From positions 12,518,730-12,582,729 of the forward strand of contig OY997655.1 in NCBI GenBank assembly GCA_963921795.1: a stretch of 64,000 nt of DNA. Direction: 5' to 3'. Under the pieces are notes generated by a model. That model did not search any database. It worked only from the letters and a program-made list of their open reading frames with translations, and was not told the DNA's origin. This stretch comes from Nannobrachium achirus (taxonomy: Eukaryota; Chordata; Actinopteri; Myctophiformes; Myctophidae). The first letter of the stretch is position 1, and each line of letters begins with the position of its first letter. Shown here one piece after another: positions 43,488-54,496 of this stretch. Made by a program: the position numbers and the translations under genes.

Positions 43488-43910
43488 GGAGCAGTTAATC
43501 CTATTTGCTACGTACGTCTACAAAAACGTTCATATTTCAAAGATAAAGTGCTTACTGAAGTCTCACAGATGTCACAGTATGGTACGCTCAAGCAGAATTA
43601 CCCGTATCTTTCGTATTGTTTAATAAACAGCATTTTAATCCGATCAGATGCCATTTTCTGTTGTTTTTCAGCCATGCGACCCCATCGGTTGCGAGGTGTA
43701 CTGCACTTAGATACATTAATACCTTTTTAAGGAAACGCCGACCGATCGGATTAAAATGCTCCTCGTTAAATAATACGATCATTACGGGACATTCTGCTGG
43801 AGCGTACCCTATGGTGACATCCGTGAGCCTTCACTAAGCAATTTATCTTTGTGATCTGACCGTTTGTGTAGACGTACGTAGCAAATTGGTTAAACTGCTC
43901 AACAGCAGAT
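43488..43910. mobile_element. Foldback element inside the hAT element
   Basis: TTTGCTACGTACGTCTACA (43506) and its inverse (43869), plus AAACAGCATTTTAATCCGAT and inverse blocks at the centre, form arms of about 200 bp. A nearby GCTAACGTTAGC-rich segment (43190-43275) is also highly palindromic. Confidence 0.7.
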
Positions 43911-44035
43911 TGTGTTGAATTCACGGTTGGCGCAGCGTAGCGTCTTTACATTTAGCCCAATAATGCTAAATCACAATAACTAAAGTTTAAAACATACATG
44001 AACCACTTTAGCCCTATGTTATACCAAGGCTATTT

Positions 44036-44109
44036 GAAAATAGCCAATCTACAAGCTCACAACGCATTGCGGTGCGACGCGTTGTGAGCTTGTAGATCTG
44101 CTATTTTCA
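44036..44109. repeat. Hairpin module copy (complete)
   Basis: AAAATAGCCAATCTACAAGC and GCTTGTAGATCTGCTATTTT with tip GCATTGCGGTGCGACGCG. It lies in an AAGTAC repeat that continues to about 44300. Confidence 0.88.
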
Positions 44110-44300
44110 AACATTTTTGTACTTTTACTTTTGGTACTTTAAGTACATTTGGATACCAATACTTTTGTACTTTTACTCAAGTACATTTTTTAATTCTGGA
44201 CTTTTACTTGTAACAGAGTGATTCTACATTGCAGTATTGATACTTTTACTTAATTATAAAATGTAGGTACTTTTGTAATACACTATTTTAGTGAAAAATA
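44110..44300 (+). repeat. AAGTAC-type repeat fragment
   Basis: ACTTTTACTTTTGGTACTTT and ACTTTTACTCAAGTACATTT are family motifs. 44300-44880 holds no gene. Confidence 0.65.
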
Positions 44301-45194
44301 AAAACTACAAAAAGAAGAAAATGACAGGATGAGCATATAAGGAGGGGAGGAGGTAGAAAAGACCACTGGCCACTATTTCTGACATGGCTGCAAGCACTAT
44401 AGCACAATATATTACCACAGGTCTACTACTAAATAGTAGTTTTAAATAATTGTAGTGGAATAAAAGTACATTTGAAGTTGACAGCTATACCACTGTGGGT
44501 GTGGTTTGACTTGGGGGGAGTGATTTAGGGGTGTAGGTAAGTACCTATTGTCCCTCCCATTGTCACACCCACTTCTGGCTACTTAGAGGTGTAAAAATGT
44601 TCCTTGGATTCAAATGGCCTTTTAAGCACTTTGGGGTTTATGGTGCAACAAGTTTAAAATGTCCATAACTTCTTCAAATATGCTCCAATTCCAACAAATG
44701 ATACATCATATGAAAGCTTAGACTCTGTACTTGGATAATCTGTACAAAAAAGAAAAATGACCAATGCAGACATAAGGAACAAAGTACCAGACCTAGTCAC
44801 ATATATATATTTATTTTTCCGGACCCGGACCTGTTTCAAAAAAATATTTGTGGACCTTCAAGATTTCTATTTGAGGACCCCTGCTGTAGTATGATCAAGT
44901 AAAGGGCATTAAATTATGAGAAAACACAAAAAGTTAAAATATGGAGATTGCTATTTTCATTATTTTCACCAAAAGGCCCTTTTCTCATGGGCCGTTCTGT
45001 CCGTGACTGGAATTCTCCTTTAATAAAGTTTATCTCACAGTAAATAGTACATTCCCACCCACCACACACCTCACCCACTAGCACAGTGGTTCTCAACCTT
45101 TCAGGCCGCGACCCCCAAAATACAGTAATCATATTTTAACTGGTGAGCACTAAGAGTTGATGCATTACATTTTGTATAACACGGTTCTATTGTG

Positions 45195-45240
45195 AAAATG
45201 GCCGATCTACATGCTCACAACGCCTCACAACTATTTTTCA
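45195..45240. repeat. Hairpin module copy (left arm, decayed)
   Basis: GAAAATGGCCGATCTACATG followed by CTCACAACGCCTCACAAC; the right arm is lost. Confidence 0.55.
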
Positions 45241-45537
45241 CAATTTCTCCCTCTAATGTTTGACAATTTCGCTGATGTTTAATTTGTCATTTTAGAGGTA
45301 AAAAGTCCTTAAATTGGCACTTTAGAAATGTGCAGATACCCTCTATACCAGAGGTCTTCAATGTTTTCAGGCCAAGGACCCCTTAGATGAGAGGGAGATA
45401 AAGCAGGGACCCCCATATTGAATACAATTGCGTAGCAGATTTTTATAGATGGATTCATAGACTTGTTTGACACTGACAGTACTGTCATCAGTCTATGTTG
45501 GATTTGTGTTAATGTGTTTTTTCAGACATTTAACCAC

Positions 45538-46043
45538 TTAAAGTTATACTATGTAACTTTTTTTATAAAACAAATCTTAAAATTGTCCTAACTGTTAAAT
45601 CGCTAAAGTTTTAGAACACCCACTCCGTTATTTTCAGCTTCTAAAGCCTTCTCTTTATATGTTTTCTATGATCCTGGCCGGGGACCGGATTTCGTGGCAA
45701 AATTACGTCATCTGTATCATCTGTATACGTTGTGTATACGTTGGCCAATCACATCGCGGATCATACACACATGATACACTACCGGCCAATCACAGCGTAT
45801 GCTGCGTCTCTTCAGGAAGTAGCCTCCCTCAGCAACCAGTGTTTACGATGGTGAACGATTCTTAACCTCTTAATCCCCAAATCCTGCTTAGAAAATTACG
45901 TTCTACCCCTCTACGGATCCGTATCGGTCGCGGTGGTTTGCGGCGCCGCTCCGGTGGTCCGCGGCGACTCCGGGCGAAAAACGGCCGAAAAAAGCAATAC
46001 CGCGACTGACCAGTAGTTTAGCAACTTACACAGTATAGCTTTA
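45538..46043. mobile_element. TTAA-bounded element, third nesting level
   Basis: TTAAAGTTATACTATGTAAC and the inverse CACAGTATAGCTTTAA (about 3 mismatches over 22). The interior includes a CG-rich stretch at 45910-45990. No coding sequence. Confidence 0.7.
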
Positions 46044-46066
46044 ACCTCTACACCAAACCTATTTGC

Positions 46067-46103
46067 CAAAAATAGCCGATCTACAAGCTTGTAGATCTGC
46101 TAG
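46067..46103. repeat. Hairpin module copy (tipless)
   Basis: AAAATAGCCGATCTACAAG joins directly to CTTGTAGATCTGCTAGTT, leaving no loop. Confidence 0.85.
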
Positions 46104-46568
46104 TTGTGGCTAAAGTTCTCAGAATAAAGATGCAAGGGTTCAAGTTGTTAATTTAAAAGAATGATCCTATCACACAAAGATTTTGGAGGCCCCCCTGTAG
46201 TAACTCTGAGGACCCCCTAGGGGTCCCGGACCCCCTGTTGAAGACCCCTGCTCTATACACTTAAACTTTATGTTGGTTTGTTTACTGTTGAGTGAGAAAA
46301 CAATTAAGTTAATCATCTGGGGTACCCCCAAAATAATTTGCGGACCTCCCTGGAGGTCCCGACCCACAGGTTGAGAACCAGTGCACTAGCAGATCTCTTA
46401 TCATCCTGTGCCCACATCTCTCCTCCCCCCACCCCTCCATCTGCCCTGCCTCTCCTCCTATTGGCAAAAACAGAATAATTTGACATCAATCACCTGAGTG
46501 CGCCTGTGGCAGAACACTCTAATACCTGCCGGGACAACATGATGCATAGTTCCACCGTTTACCGTTTA

Positions 46569-46740
46569 TATTGTTGCTGTCGGCCAGAAACCTCTTATCT
46601 TCATATAAGTGGCGTCAGTTCAGAAAAAGGTAAGGTATGGCAACATGACTGGTGTCTTGCACACGCGCAAAAGACACTTTTGAATTTGAATCCTGAAAAG
46701 TATGTTTTGGACATACAAGGTTTTCGACCCGACAGACGAT
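46569..46740. mobile_element. Family A MITE, internally deleted
   Basis: GTCGGCCAGAAACCTCTTAT at the left and GGACATACAAGGTTTTCGAC at the right are the family termini; the hairpin core is missing. Confidence 0.6.
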
Positions 46741-47074
46741 ATACCAAAACAAGACATTTCTACGGGCTCTAACGCCTCATCATCATCATCAACAACAACG
46801 TGCTTTGATTTAGATATGTTTTCAGGGCTACGACTAACATCGCTGGAACATAAAATTAGATTAAACAATGAAGTCATAAAATACAAAATGACAGTAACTG
46901 CTCCTTGGCCATGGCCTTTTGTGAGTGTGTGTGTGTAAAGTTTCTCCATACATGGAAATCCGTGCTTATCATACACACAAAGTGAAACGTCTTGATTGTC
47001 ACCACAGTGATAATACAGTATGTACCGTTTGCGTGAGTATTCCACATTTCTTTCAATTAATTGTTGTGGAGTAT

Positions 47075-47140
47075 TTCAATATTTGCCTCTGAGATGAAGT
47101 GGAGGTAAAGTACAAATATCTCAAAATTGTACTTAAAGGA
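47075..47140 (+). repeat. AAGTAC-type repeat fragment
   Basis: TTTGCCTCTGAGATGAAGTG and CTCAAAATTGTACTTAAAGG match the family at 1425-1515. Confidence 0.55.
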
Positions 47141-47490
47141 GTAGTTCACCACTTTTCAACCTGTCTTCATATAATAGGTCCTCACTAATGTTCATAATAA
47201 AATAGCACAATTTTTTTCTATTCAGTCTGGGTCTCATAGGAGAGCTGTCAAATCCTTCCTACCGGTGACATCATCGTTTGACAATTCTTTTTTAAATAAT
47301 ATAAAAAAAATAAATAAAAAAAAGATTTTTATTATCACGAGAACAATGGCTTCCACTTTAACATTGCAACTTTTTCAGGAATAGAAAGCCTGCAGTTTCT
47401 ATTAGCTTGCATTTCCCATTGATGATGTCACCGGTAGGAAGGATTTGACCCACCCACAGCTCTCCTATGCCAGTCAAACTGACCACTGGC
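47141..47490. mobile_element. Foldback element beginning TTAAAGGAGTAGTTCACC
   Basis: ATCCTTCCTACCGGTGACAT (47249) and its inverse near 47425 form the inner arms, with AGGAGAGCTGT and ACAGCTCTCCT outside them. The right end is not clear. Confidence 0.65.
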
Positions 47491-47519
47491 CAATAACAGA
47501 ACGTCTTTTCCGGGACCTA

Positions 47520-47560
47520 TCAATTCAATTCAACAGAGCTTTATTGGCATGTTTCCATCC
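47520..47560 (-). mobile_element. LINE 3'-tail fragment
   Basis: Reverse complement of the CATGCCAATAAAGC-TTGAATTGA tail seen at 31985. Confidence 0.5.
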
Positions 47561-47940
47561 AGTTCCTGATGTTGCGCGGCTCAACTGTTCTTAGAGGCTG
47601 CACACGTAAAGACCCGCCACCACCTGCCTCTGATTGGCCTACCAACTTCCGTATATGTGTGACACACGAGGAAGTGATACGCGCGGAAGTGATGCAGATT
47701 CCCTCAGTTCCGCGGTGCATATGCCCCAGAGCCGACGGAGGCGTCTACCTTTCTATAATGCCTATGATAAGTCTGAGATCATGGATGCCATATTTGGGGA
47801 TGGATGTTTGGAAACTCCATATTTGGGGCATGGCTGACTCATCGTAATGTCATCGTGACATGACAAGAGTAAAGATCACTGGACAGTAGATATTAAGCAA
47901 CACATTTTCGGTGAGACATTTACACAAATCAACGCTCTCC
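47561..47940. other. Stretch upstream of the zinc-finger exon
   Basis: No SET-domain or KRAB-like codons were found. The in-frame stop nearest the exon is at 47912-47914. Confidence 0.5.
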
Positions 47941-47942
47941 AG

Positions 47943-49270
47943 GAATTGACATCGGAGAGGCGAAGAGAGACAGAGGCAGACACAGACAGAGACAACGCCC
48001 TCATAAGGAAAGGACAAATCCAGCAGGCCGACCAACATCCCATCCCCATCTCAGTGCCATGCATAGCAGCAGCTCTGGCAATCAACCACCCCTCCTGGAG
48101 GGAGTGGCCTCCCAATCCTCCCTCGCTGATGTCTTCTCTTGTCCTGAGTGCACATACTCCTTCACGTCTCAGGTCTTCCTCCATAAACATGTGAAGAGGA
48201 GCCACAACCACCTCTACTGGCAGATGCTGAGGAAGGGACAGATCACCTCAGAAACCTGTCAGCAGCAGCAGATAACCAGCTCGGAAACCAGTCAGAAGAA
48301 ACACGGAGACACAGAACCCGAGTGTCAAGAACCGGAAGAACTACAGCCACATCAGACGACTCACGCAGGCGAGAAAGCCCATGCGTGTAAACAGTGCGAC
48401 AAGAGTTTCCAAAACGCATGGAGACTGAAGATACACCTGTGCGCCCACACCGGGCAAGAAAAACCTTTCGACTGCAGCGAGTGCGGCAAGCGCTTCGGTC
48501 ATTTACGTCAGCTGAAAAGACACGGGCGTATCCACACCGGAGAAAAACCTTATCACTGCGAACAGTGCGACGACAAAAGCTTCAATCGGGTAGACAGCCT
48601 GAGGATGCACTGCCAACGCCTCCACGGCGGCGACAGAACCTTCCGCTGTCAACGTTGCGACAAGGGCTTCGTATGTTCGCGTGACCTGAGCAGACACCAG
48701 TGCATCCACGCCGCCGGTTTCAGCTGCAAACGTTGCGACGAGAGTTTCGACGCGTTGTCAGACCTGAGGACACACGCTCAGCGTGTCCACCCGAGAGAGC
48801 GGACGTTCCACTGCAAAGAGTGCGGCAAGAGTTTCGGCGCGCGGAGCAACCTGAAGACGCATCAACGTACGCACAGCGGAGAGAAACCCTTCCGTTGTAC
48901 GCAGTGTGACAAGGGCTTCAGCGGGTCGAGTAACCTGAAGGCGCACCAGCGTGTCCACAGTGGGGAGAAACCCTTTAACTGTACACAATGTGGCAAAAGC
49001 TTCAGTCAGCTAGACGACCTGAGGACCCACCAGCGCATCCACACTGGGGAAAAACCTTTCCAGTGTGAATCTTGCGACAAGAGCTTCAGCCGGGTGGATA
49101 GTCTGAGGACGCACCAGCGCGTCCACACAGGAGAAAGACCTTACCAATGTACACAGTGTGGCCAAACCTTCAGTCAGATATGTAACCTCAGGAGACCACC
49201 CATCGTCCACACAACTATCGTGGCGCAGTCAAGCGCTGGTGGTAAGTTGTTGGGGCCACAAGACATTTAG
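47943..49270 (+). CDS. Zinc-finger exon, PRDM9-like (partial gene)
   Basis: The frame is open from 47915; an ATG lies at 48059 (403 codons from there). An acceptor-like CTCTCCAG ends at 47942, giving an exon that would begin [11 protein letters not shown], like the point where PRDM9 joins its SET domain to its last exon. Numbered from 48059: an isolated finger (28-49, [16 protein letters not shown]) has the spacing and residues of the lone finger before the PRDM9 array, then about 60 linker residues, then ten C2H2 units (110-384) mostly linked by TGEKP-type linkers. Finger 3 has one extra residue (CDDKSF); the last lacks its first zinc-binding His (RRPPIVH). The fingers differ from one another. 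As PRDM9 it would place H3K4me3 at recombination sites, but the SET exons are not visible here, so it may be an orphan or a different zinc-finger gene. Confidence 0.72.
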
Positions 49271-49984
49271 GGGCCGCCGCTGTTACACAAATCGTGTAGT
49301 AGTACCGCTATTGCCCATACGTGGGCATGCGTATATGGGACCAAACAACTTCAAAGTCAGCGTGCGAGCCACCGAGAACCAGAGGGAGTGATGCACCGAG
49401 TCGGAAGTCTGTCAGATCTCCATATATGGAGTATCCTCGTGTCATTAAAAGACTGGCCTGGACTTGAGCATGCCTGACACAGAACTTATGAGGGGCATAA
49501 TATATGAGAAAAATGCAGTAATCGGGTACTCTGAGAACAATTATAACGGGTATTGCAGGGAATGCATTTCCAACTTTGTTACCACGTAGACCTCGACTCG
49601 GTCAGATATAGGTAGGCCCAGAACCTCCGATCCAACTTCTATGCCCTCATATAAGGATCCGGTTGTCCACCACCAATCCGATCTGATATGGCCATATATG
49701 GGCATATACTTGTGATAGATACATCAGCAAATCCCCATATATGAGTACCCTGATGTCATCAATATCACGTCATAGTACTGTGGCCATAGACTGGCCTGGA
49801 ATCCATATGTGGCCATGCCTGACACGGATCTCCATATATGGGCTGCCTTACAAAGGGGACACAGACAGACAGCAATTTGGGAATGCATCCCAACATGCAT
49901 TGTAACTGAGTAGGTGGTCTACTTTAGAACATTTCCAAAAATAAATAATTACTAACAATAATGAAAACAGATTTTGAGACTTGC
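49271..49984. other. Intergenic stretch with CArG decamers
   Basis: CCATATATGG at 49420, 49692 and 49832, in the same GGGCATA/ATGGAGAT context as the minisatellite at 7342. No gene. Confidence 0.7.
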
Positions 49985-50365
49985 GCACCCTCTCGTCTGT
50001 AGTAAAAAATAAAAAATATGGTTTCGTTACAAAGACGGCTTTCGGGAGTTGAAAGCCTACTTTCCTTAGTGGGAACACTCTGAGCCCCCCACCTCACGTC
50101 TAAAATACACTTTTTTAGCCAGAAAAGAAAATATTTCACCAGAAGGCAAAATCTGGTCAATGGAATTTTCTATTGACAAGATCTTATCTGTAGAGGGCAG
50201 TGTGGAGTAGCTAAAACCTCTGGTGAAATATTTTAGACGTGAGGTGGGGGGCTCTGAGTGTTCCCACTAAGGAAAGTAGGCTTTCAACATCTTAGAACCA
50301 TCTTTGTTTTGGTGAGTAGTCTTTGTTTCTTTTTAATTTTACTACAGACGAGAGGCTGAGCAACC
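49985..50365. mobile_element. Foldback element
   Basis: AAGCCTACTTTCCTTAGTGG (50055) and its inverse (about 50257), with CTCGTCTGTAGTAAAA and inverse farther out, form arms of about 120 bp. Confidence 0.72.
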
Positions 50366-50560
50366 TGGACTACCATGACTACCTTGGAATTAAATGAGGG
50401 CTTTCAGCGTAAAAAAGGCCGTAAAAGGTCTTATTTTAGATGTTCCTTTTAGGCAGGGTGTTTAACTGTACTTGTACTGTACTACATTTCAATTGTATTG
50501 ACTATACTTGTGCTGTTCTCCATTTTTGTCTAATAAAATAATCAATCAATCAAAAACCAC
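50366..50560 (+). mobile_element. LINE-like tail ending (AATC)n
   Basis: TTGTCTAATAAAATAATCAATCAATCAA resembles fish LINE 3' termini with short tandem tails; the upstream part is not recognised. Confidence 0.4.
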
Positions 50561-51438
50561 GGCCGTGAGTGAAAGGGCTCGTCGGTTCCACAGTGTTAAG
50601 GAGAACTCCTAACGCTCTGAACCAGAGCTGGTACATAATGAGGTTTAACACCCGACAGAGACAAAGAATCGCCTGCTGAGAGAGGCAGAGGCCTTTTCCT
50701 CAGGTGACAATTTGCGAAGAAACAGCCGATAATATTTAAATCACCCGATCTAAACAACTGATCAATCAATAAGATGTGCGTTCCGTCAACGTATTTCATA
50801 TTAGCATACGAGGAGGCCCGTAACGGCAGCCACTCAATACTGGCCTCTTGGCCACCTGCGGAAATGTCACGGGGTCAACCGAATCGGTAGAGGTCATCCT
50901 CCGAGATTCATTAAGGTGCACAGAAAATGCCATCGCAATCCAGTGGCGAGGAAAGTAATTAAGTACATTTACTCTACTGTACCTGTGCCAATCGCAGCGG
51001 GTCTTTGACGGGACTCGTCAGAATCTAGGGTTCTGACGAACAAACGACCAGAGGGCACACCAGTCCAGTGCGCTCAGTTTCTATATCTGAACGCACCATG
51101 GGTTATGAAAACCTGCCTTCGATTGGCCTACCTAGATCACGCAGGCCTACCAAACCTCTGTTTCTGTGACACGTGCGTCTATGGTGTAGCCTACTTTATG
51201 AACTTTTGGGTGGATCCACAGAAAAAACATAATTTCAACACTTAAGGTCATTGACCACTGCTGTGTTTTTTCGGACGAATATCGGAGCAAATTTTGGAGC
51301 ATGTCATTTAAAAAAAAAATCTACCTCACATTATGTTAATCACGTTTGCACACTGCCGCCTGTTTCGTATTTATTTTCGGACCAGGGTTGATTTTTGCCA
51401 CTGGGTCCCTTGCTCTCTCCTCTCTTTCTCCCTTTGTT
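50561..51438. other. Intergenic stretch, nothing recognised
   Basis: A short AAGTAC-type piece near 50950-50985 and no conserved frame. Confidence 0.5.
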
Positions 51439-51461
51439 TTTTTTTTTTTTTTTTTTTTTTG
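51439..51461. repeat. Poly-T tract
   Basis: About 22 T. Confidence 0.95.
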
Positions 51462-51738
51462 GATTTCAGATTTCCAAAACGCAACGAAAAAACGCAGCAG
51501 TGTCCAACCACCTTTACCGTACACAAAGCCAATAATACTTTTGTACTTTTACTGATCAAACACTAAATAGGTGTGTCAAAGAGAACATACATATTAAGTA
51601 AAACACCAACTCTCTCTCTCTCTCTCCTTCGTTTTTCCGACACAATACCACCTTCCCTTCAGTTCTCTTTCTGTCCTTTTGTCCTTCTCTCCCACTGCCT
51701 CCCCATTCCTTGACCCCTCCTTCGTCTAATCTCATCTG

Positions 51739-51744
<6 letters not shown>

Positions 51745-51769
<25 letters not shown>

Positions 51770-51770
51770 C
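51745..51770. repeat. (CT)n microsatellite
   Basis: About 12 CT units. Confidence 0.95.
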
Positions 51771-51944
51771 CCCCGGGGTGGAGTTATGAGTGTCAGGACC
51801 CCCGCGGGAGGGAACAGGCTGGGAGCGTCCAGGACGGTGTGTTTGGTGCGTCGTCCCCCCCTCGATGCTTCCATCTGTGTGACAGAGGGCTCGCGTTGAT
51901 CTTTCCCTTCCCTCCATATGTGTGCACTGTACGTACTGTACAAT

Positions 51945-52075
<131 letters not shown>

Positions 52076-52164
52076 ATTAACACGCAGGCTAGCGCCATGG
52101 GCACCAAGAAGCTTGGTAGGACACCCACATTTATTTATATTTTTATTGCATTTTTTTATTGATA

Positions 52165-52235
52165 GTGAACAGTAGTCTGGGGAGAGATGGGGCGAGAGAG
52201 ATGGGGAGTGACACGCAGCAAAGGTCGTCGGGAGT
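52165..52235 (-). mobile_element. LINE 3'-end fragment
   Basis: GAGTGACACGCAGCAAAGG is the inverse of the CTTTGCCGCATGTCACTCCC tail at 53775. Confidence 0.45.
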
Positions 52236-52273
52236 CTGGAAAATAATGCTACATTGGTTGCCGAAAAACGCAC

Positions 52274-52753
52274 CAGTGTTGTTTTTGACAGCAAATTTCG
52301 ATTTCGTTTTAGTCATAGTCTTTTGAATGAAATGTCATTTAGTTTTAGTCATGATTTAGTCACCTGAAAAGTTTTAGTTTTAGTCTAAATTTAGTCGACT
52401 AAATATCATAAGATTTTAGGCGACTAAATCTACAGCTGATTTAGTCAACTGAAATGAATTTTGGCAGGCCTTGATGGCATCGTAATGACTGATTTTACAC
52501 TTGGTTGCGTGCTGAAAATAGCCGATCTACAAGCTAACAACGCGTCGCAGCAACCTAACATAAAATTACTCTTCTCCACTAGTCCCTCTCTAACGTTTTA
52601 GTCTAGTTTTTATTTTGTTGACGAAATTCTCAATATATTTAGTCTTAGTTATCACAGCTTAGTTTTTATTTCGTTTTTATTTTGTTTTCGTCAGTAAAAA
52701 AAACAGTCGACAAACATTTTTTGTCATAGTTTTAGTCGACGAAATCAACACTG
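52274..52753. mobile_element. CAGTGTTG-ended MITE rich in TTTTAGTC
   Basis: CAGTGTTG and CAACACTG ends, with many TTTTAGTC units inside that are partly inverted (TAGTCGACGAAATCAACACTG). The target duplication is unclear next to a CA tract. A half hairpin module is inserted near 52515. Confidence 0.65.
52515..52552. repeat. Hairpin module copy (left arm only)
   Basis: AAAATAGCCGATCTACAAGC then TAACAACGCGTCGCAG; no right arm follows. Confidence 0.7.
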
Positions 52754-52831
52754 ACACACACACAACCTCACATGATGAAGTGATAATTCCCAGCAGCAAT
52801 TTAGTCTGTGAAAAAGAGGGGGCAAAAAAAG

Positions 52832-53187
52832 TAGCCTGGGTGTCAGCCTGTTCGCTCCGTTCCGCGATTTGTTTTGTCTCTACGCTCCACAGTCTGGAAA
52901 GCCTCCATCTCCAAGGGGAGGTGGGACATAGATTCAAACATCTGTTGCTTCCGATTGGTCTTTGGTGATGTCTGTCAAACACACGCATGTGCTGACTGAG
53001 TGTGTTTATGATGTCGTTGCTACGATAACCCTGCTCTGATTCGTTGGAACAACATCCAATCAGCAACGACGACGCCTACACCACAACTTGCTTCCTGAGA
53101 TACGAGTCAACTGAATCATTTCCAGACTGTGATGCGGAGAGACAAAACAAACCGTGGAACGGAGCGAACAGGCTGGCACCCAGACTA
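52832..53187. mobile_element. DNA element with 69-bp terminal inverted repeats
   Basis: TAGCCTGGGTGTCAGCCTGT at the left and the inverse of TAGTCTGGGTGCCAGCCTGT at the right; pairing continues for 69 bp with few mismatches. GCAAAAAA-like sequence on both sides may be an 8-bp duplication. 356 bp, non-coding. Confidence 0.85.
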
Positions 53188-53500
53188 GCAAAAAAGGACA
53201 ATTGATTATCCAATACTATAATTGGCTGTTGGGTGACTATGACTCAGACATAACCCCGTCACATGCCCATATACCGATGACGCCCTGCCTGCGTTCGATT
53301 GGCTGAATGCAAGAAAACCAGGAAGTATAGTTTTTGATACGACCACGAGAGGCACCGCAGAGCAAGCTAAACGAACGAGTGGCACGTGCCAAACGTTGCA
53401 TGGGAACGTCACTTGAGCCTTCTCAGCACTGTTCGAGTTACGGCCCAATATAGGGACAGAATTTTTTAAGTCGTGTTTTGGGGGGTGAGAGTTTGTCCCA
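53188..53500. other. Intergenic stretch, nothing recognised
   Basis: No repeat or frame assigned. Confidence 0.5.
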
Positions 53501-53875
53501 GGTTGTCACTGAGATGGACCCCAGCAGGGAAAAGGAGTCACGGTTGACCCAAAATCACCTGGTGGCGAACCGTGACAGCTGAGCTTAAGGAGATGAACCT
53601 TGCGAGGCACAAGATGCAGCACAAGATGCAGCACAGGACGGGTCCTGATGGAGGCAGATCGTCCAAGCCTTATGTCCCACGTGGGACGAAGAGGAGTAAG
53701 TACAGTAAGTACGTTTTGAGCGGTTGCCCCAACTGTCACTCAAAGTGGGGTGCCCGCTGGCCTACTGGTCCAGGACAACCTTTGCCGCATGTCACTCCCC
53801 ATCTCTCCCCCCATTTCCTGTCAGTCTACTGTCATATCAAATAAAGGCATAAAAAGACCCAAAAAAAATCTTTAA
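53501..53875 (+). mobile_element. LINE 3'-end fragment
   Basis: CTTTGCCGCATGTCACTCCC and TATCAAATAAAGGCATAAAA form a fish LINE tail with polyadenylation-like AATAAA. Confidence 0.5.
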
Positions 53876-53904
53876 AGTGTCTCAAAGTGACTGCTGGCCA
53901 ATCA

Positions 53905-53965
53905 CAGTGTGTCTTTTCCGGGACTTGGTGCAACTAGATTGTACCAAGTCCCGGAAAAGGGGACA
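53905..53965. repeat. Palindrome
   Basis: TTTTCCGGGACTTGGTGCAA and its inverse flank CTAGA. Related half-site ACGTCTTTTCCGGGACCT lies at 47501. Confidence 0.75.
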
Positions 53966-54421
53966 CAAAGGGGACAAGGATTGACAGATAGAGATCTCCA
54001 TAATCTCTGGCATAAAAGAGACACAGGTAGACAGAAAGATACAGATATGAGCACAAAAGGTGGCATGGCCATATATGGGCATAATGACCTCCATATATAC
54101 TGTAGAGATCGGCGTGTGCACGCAAGCACACACACACATGCACGGACACACACCACGGTGATGCAGTGATTTGATGAGAGGGAGTTGGGCAGACTGCATC
54201 CTCTCAAAGATGATGAGATTAAAAGTAGAGCAGATTGTGGACTCCCACAGCTTTATAGAAGACGTATGAACCATACAGTCACCTCGCAGCGCACTGCAGA
54301 TTGCATTCTGGGGGATTTATTGGGGACACGTTCAAAGCTTAGGGGCTTTTTGTCCTCGAACCGAAAAGTTTCAGACAAATCGGATGTGACGCGTCTGACA
54401 TGATGAAACCAACCTCGCTGG
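53966..54421. other. Intergenic stretch with one CArG decamer
   Basis: CCATATATGG at 54069; otherwise nothing recognised. Confidence 0.55.
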
Positions 54422-54496
54422 CAGGGGTGTAACAAGGGGGGGGGGGCGAGTGGGACTGAGTTAATAGGGCCCAAAAGTATTTTATACTTTAGCTAT

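Larger units (their letters stand above)
41911..44883. mobile_element. 2973-bp hAT-like element, no transposase
   Basis: CAGGGGTCCTCAATA at the left and TATTTGAGGACCCCTG at the right, with exact CTGTAGTA duplications at 41903-41910 and 44884-44891. The interior carries (TA)n, a foldback, a hairpin module and an AAGTAC repeat but no open transposase frame, so it is non-autonomous and grew by nested insertion. Confidence 0.88.
45349..46250. mobile_element. hAT-like element nested in 45084-46383
   Basis: CAGAGGTCTTCAATG and TGTTGAAGACCCCTG ends with exact CTCTATAC duplications at 45341-45348 and 46251-46258. Same family, inverted, as 55401-56276. Confidence 0.88.
45084..46383. mobile_element. 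hAT-like element (outer of a nest)
   Basis: CAGTGGTTCTCAACC and GGTTGAGAACCAGTG ends with exact CACTAGCA duplications at 45076-45083 and 46384-46391. Non-coding. Confidence 0.88.

Noticed and set aside
47946..48194. Alternative 82-codon frame upstream of the zinc fingers
   Set aside because: Overlaps the zinc-finger frame and ends inside it; the zinc-finger frame is itself open through this region.
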